Shown: positions 4,288-5,434 of the stretch, piece after piece
How positions within the stretch are numbered: the first letter of the stretch is position 1
Layout of the letters: the number at the start of each line of letters is the position of its first letter
From: Collinsella sp.
GTDB taxonomy: Bacteria; Actinomycetota; Coriobacteriia; Coriobacteriales; Coriobacteriaceae
DNA length: 5,434 bases
Reading direction: 5' to 3'
Assembly: GCA_022728415.1 (NCBI GenBank)
Contig: JAIJJM010000170.1
Coordinates: forward strand, 1 to 5,434
Notes under the pieces: generated by a model
What the model was told of the DNA's origin: nothing
Seen by the model: only the letters and a program-made list of their open reading frames with translations
Databases searched by the model: none
Program-made: the position numbers and the translations under genes

Positions 4288-5355
4288 ATGGCGCTTCCTT
4301 TGGTTTATGGCGGTCCCGGCCGGTATGTTCAAGGGCCGGGCGAACTTTCGCGTCAGGGCAGGTATTTGTCATGGTTGGGCTGCGCTGCCTATGTCTTGTT
4401 TGACCAGGGCACCGAGGATCGGCTGTGCAAGCAGATCGTCGATGGATTTCTGGACGAAAATCTAAGCGAGCCGTTCTTTAAGATCTATGACGGTCCGTGT
4501 ACGGAAGAGGCCGTTGTCGAAATGGCTAAGGAAGCCCAGGCCGAGTATTGCGACATGGTGGTGGGTATCGGTGGCGGCAAGATGCTCGATATCGCCAAGG
4601 CCGTTGCGTATTATGCTGAGCTGCCGTTGTGCGTGTGCCCCACGGCGGCTTCGATGGACGGTCCGTGCAGCGCGATCTCGGTGCTGTATCACGAGGACGG
4701 GTCGTTCGACCGCTACCTGATGCTCGAGAAGAATCCAGACCTGGTCGTGGTCGACACCAACGTGGTCGCGGCAGCCCCGCTGCGCATGACGGTTGCCGGT
4801 ATGGGCGACGCACTGGCAACGTACTTCGAGGCGCGTTCGTGCGCCGCGGCGCATGGCGCCAACGAGCACGGTGGCTCGCCGGGGCACTTGGCCTTGGTTG
4901 CGGCTCGTGCCTGCTATGACACACTCATGGAGTGCGGCGTCGCTGCCAAGCGCGATCTCAAAAAGGGGCGTATATCGCCGGCGGTTGAGCGCCTGATCGA
5001 GTGCAATATTCTGCTCTCGGGCATCGGCTTTGAGAGCGGTGGCTTGGCGTTGGCGCATGCCATCGCCAACGGTCTGACGATTCTGCCCGAGTGCAAGGCC
5101 ATGCATGGTGAGGCCGTAGCGTTTGGTCTGGTGGTGCAGCTGCGCCTGGAGCGTGCGCCCGAGCTTGATCAGGTGCTCGAGTTTTGCCAGCGCGTCGGCC
5201 TGCCGACGAAGCTCGCGGAGCTGGGCCTTGGCGAGATTTCCGATGTCGACCTGATGAGCGTTGCGGATGCGGCCTTTAGAAACGAACGCAATATAGCCAA
5301 CGAGCAGACAAAGGTGACCAGGCAAAAGCTCGTCGAGCTCATGCGCGAGGCATAG
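4288..5355 (+). CDS. Diverged GldA paralogue, polyol/alcohol dehydrogenase of uncertain substrate
   Basis: The 355-residue product from ATG 4288 aligns with the preceding GldA from its N-terminus (GPGRYVQGPGEL, 9-20), supporting this start. It keeps GIGGGKMLDIAKAVAYY (93-109), GMGDALATYFEA (171-182) and the three expected metal ligands D174, H257 and H273, so it is probably an active metal-dependent dehydrogenase. It retains D39 where the neighbour has Thr, suggesting NAD(H). Changes near the active site are clear: TIASTDAPCSA has become TAASMDGPCSA, HAIHNG has become HAIANG (A260), the segment before H273 is one residue shorter, and HGEK is HGEA. The C-terminus lacks the HNMP-type segment and final helix of GldA and ends about ten residues early in a charged tail. 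Codon use is less biased than in the first dehydrogenase. Family is sure; glycerol as substrate is doubtful. Confidence 0.88.
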   Translation: MALPLVYGGPGRYVQGPGELSRQGRYLSWLGCAAYVLFDQGTEDRLCKQIVDGFLDENLSEPFFKIYDGPCTEEAVVEMAKEAQAEYCDMVVGIGGGKMLDIAKAVAYYAELPLCVCPTAASMDGPCSAISVLYHEDGSFDRYLMLEKNPDLVVVDTNVVAAAPLRMTVAGMGDALATYFEARSCAAAHGANEHGGSPGHLALVAARACYDTLMECGVAAKRDLKKGRISPAVERLIECNILLSGIGFESGGLALAHAIANGLTILPECKAMHGEAVAFGLVVQLRLERAPELDQVLEFCQRVGLPTKLAELGLGEISDVDLMSVADAAFRNERNIANEQTKVTRQKLVELMREA

Positions 5356-5362
5356 TTTGGCG

Positions 5363-5415
5363 CTTGATTGACCTTGCGCAATCGAGGCGGCGATAGGCCA
5401 TGGGCTATTTGCCGC
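5363..5415. other. Two adjacent weak hairpins after the last gene
   Basis: CTTGATTG (5363-5370) pairs with CAATCGAG (5379-5386), one pair being a wobble, around an eight-base loop. Immediately after, GCGGC (5387-5391) pairs with GCCGC (5411-5415), with an inner ATAG/CTAT stem. Neither is followed by a T-run, so they may be RNA 3'-end structures but are not convincing intrinsic terminators. The remaining bases to 5434 show no gene. Confidence 0.3.
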
Positions 5416-5434
5416 AAAGGTGCTCCGCGTGTAA

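Overview
The window is GC-rich bacterial DNA with strong Shine-Dalgarno sequences, heavy use of GAG, AAG, GCC and ATC codons, and compact intrinsic terminators. Together with a fermentative set of iron-containing alcohol dehydrogenases, this suggests a gut actinobacterium of the class Coriobacteriia (Collinsella-like). The taxonomic guess rests on composition and protein resemblance recalled from memory, not on a search.

Layout. On the minus strand, reading leftward from about 1229, lies a two-gene unit: a 358-residue TPR-like protein of unknown role (153..1229), followed with a one-base TAATG overlap by a second gene whose first 51 codons are in the window (1..153). A divergent intergenic region of about 500 bases (1230..1729) has no convincing gene but several inverted repeats. 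On the plus strand follow three members of the iron-containing alcohol dehydrogenase superfamily: an NADPH-butanol-dehydrogenase/AdhE-C-type alcohol dehydrogenase (1730..2953), a canonical GldA-type glycerol dehydrogenase (3038..4138) and a diverged GldA paralogue (4288..5355). A strong intrinsic terminator separates the first two. A terminator plus a 65-base nested palindrome separates the second and third. The last 79 bases hold two weak hairpins and no gene that can be supported.

How the genes may work together. The first dehydrogenase probably reduces aldehydes to alcohols with NADPH (or oxidises them in reverse). The GldA protein interconverts glycerol and dihydroxyacetone, or related vicinal diols and hydroxyketones, with NAD-type cofactors. 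The third keeps the metal ligands but has changed several active-site neighbours, so its substrate is uncertain. All three fit redox balancing and polyol or alcohol metabolism during fermentation. No DHA kinase, diol dehydratase or microcompartment gene is visible to fix the pathway.

The most unusual items are the nested palindrome at 4192..4256, the group of dyads upstream of the first dehydrogenase, and the diverged tandem GldA copy. I see no mobile element, CRISPR array, tRNA or rRNA. I do not see firm evidence of a wholly new biological system.
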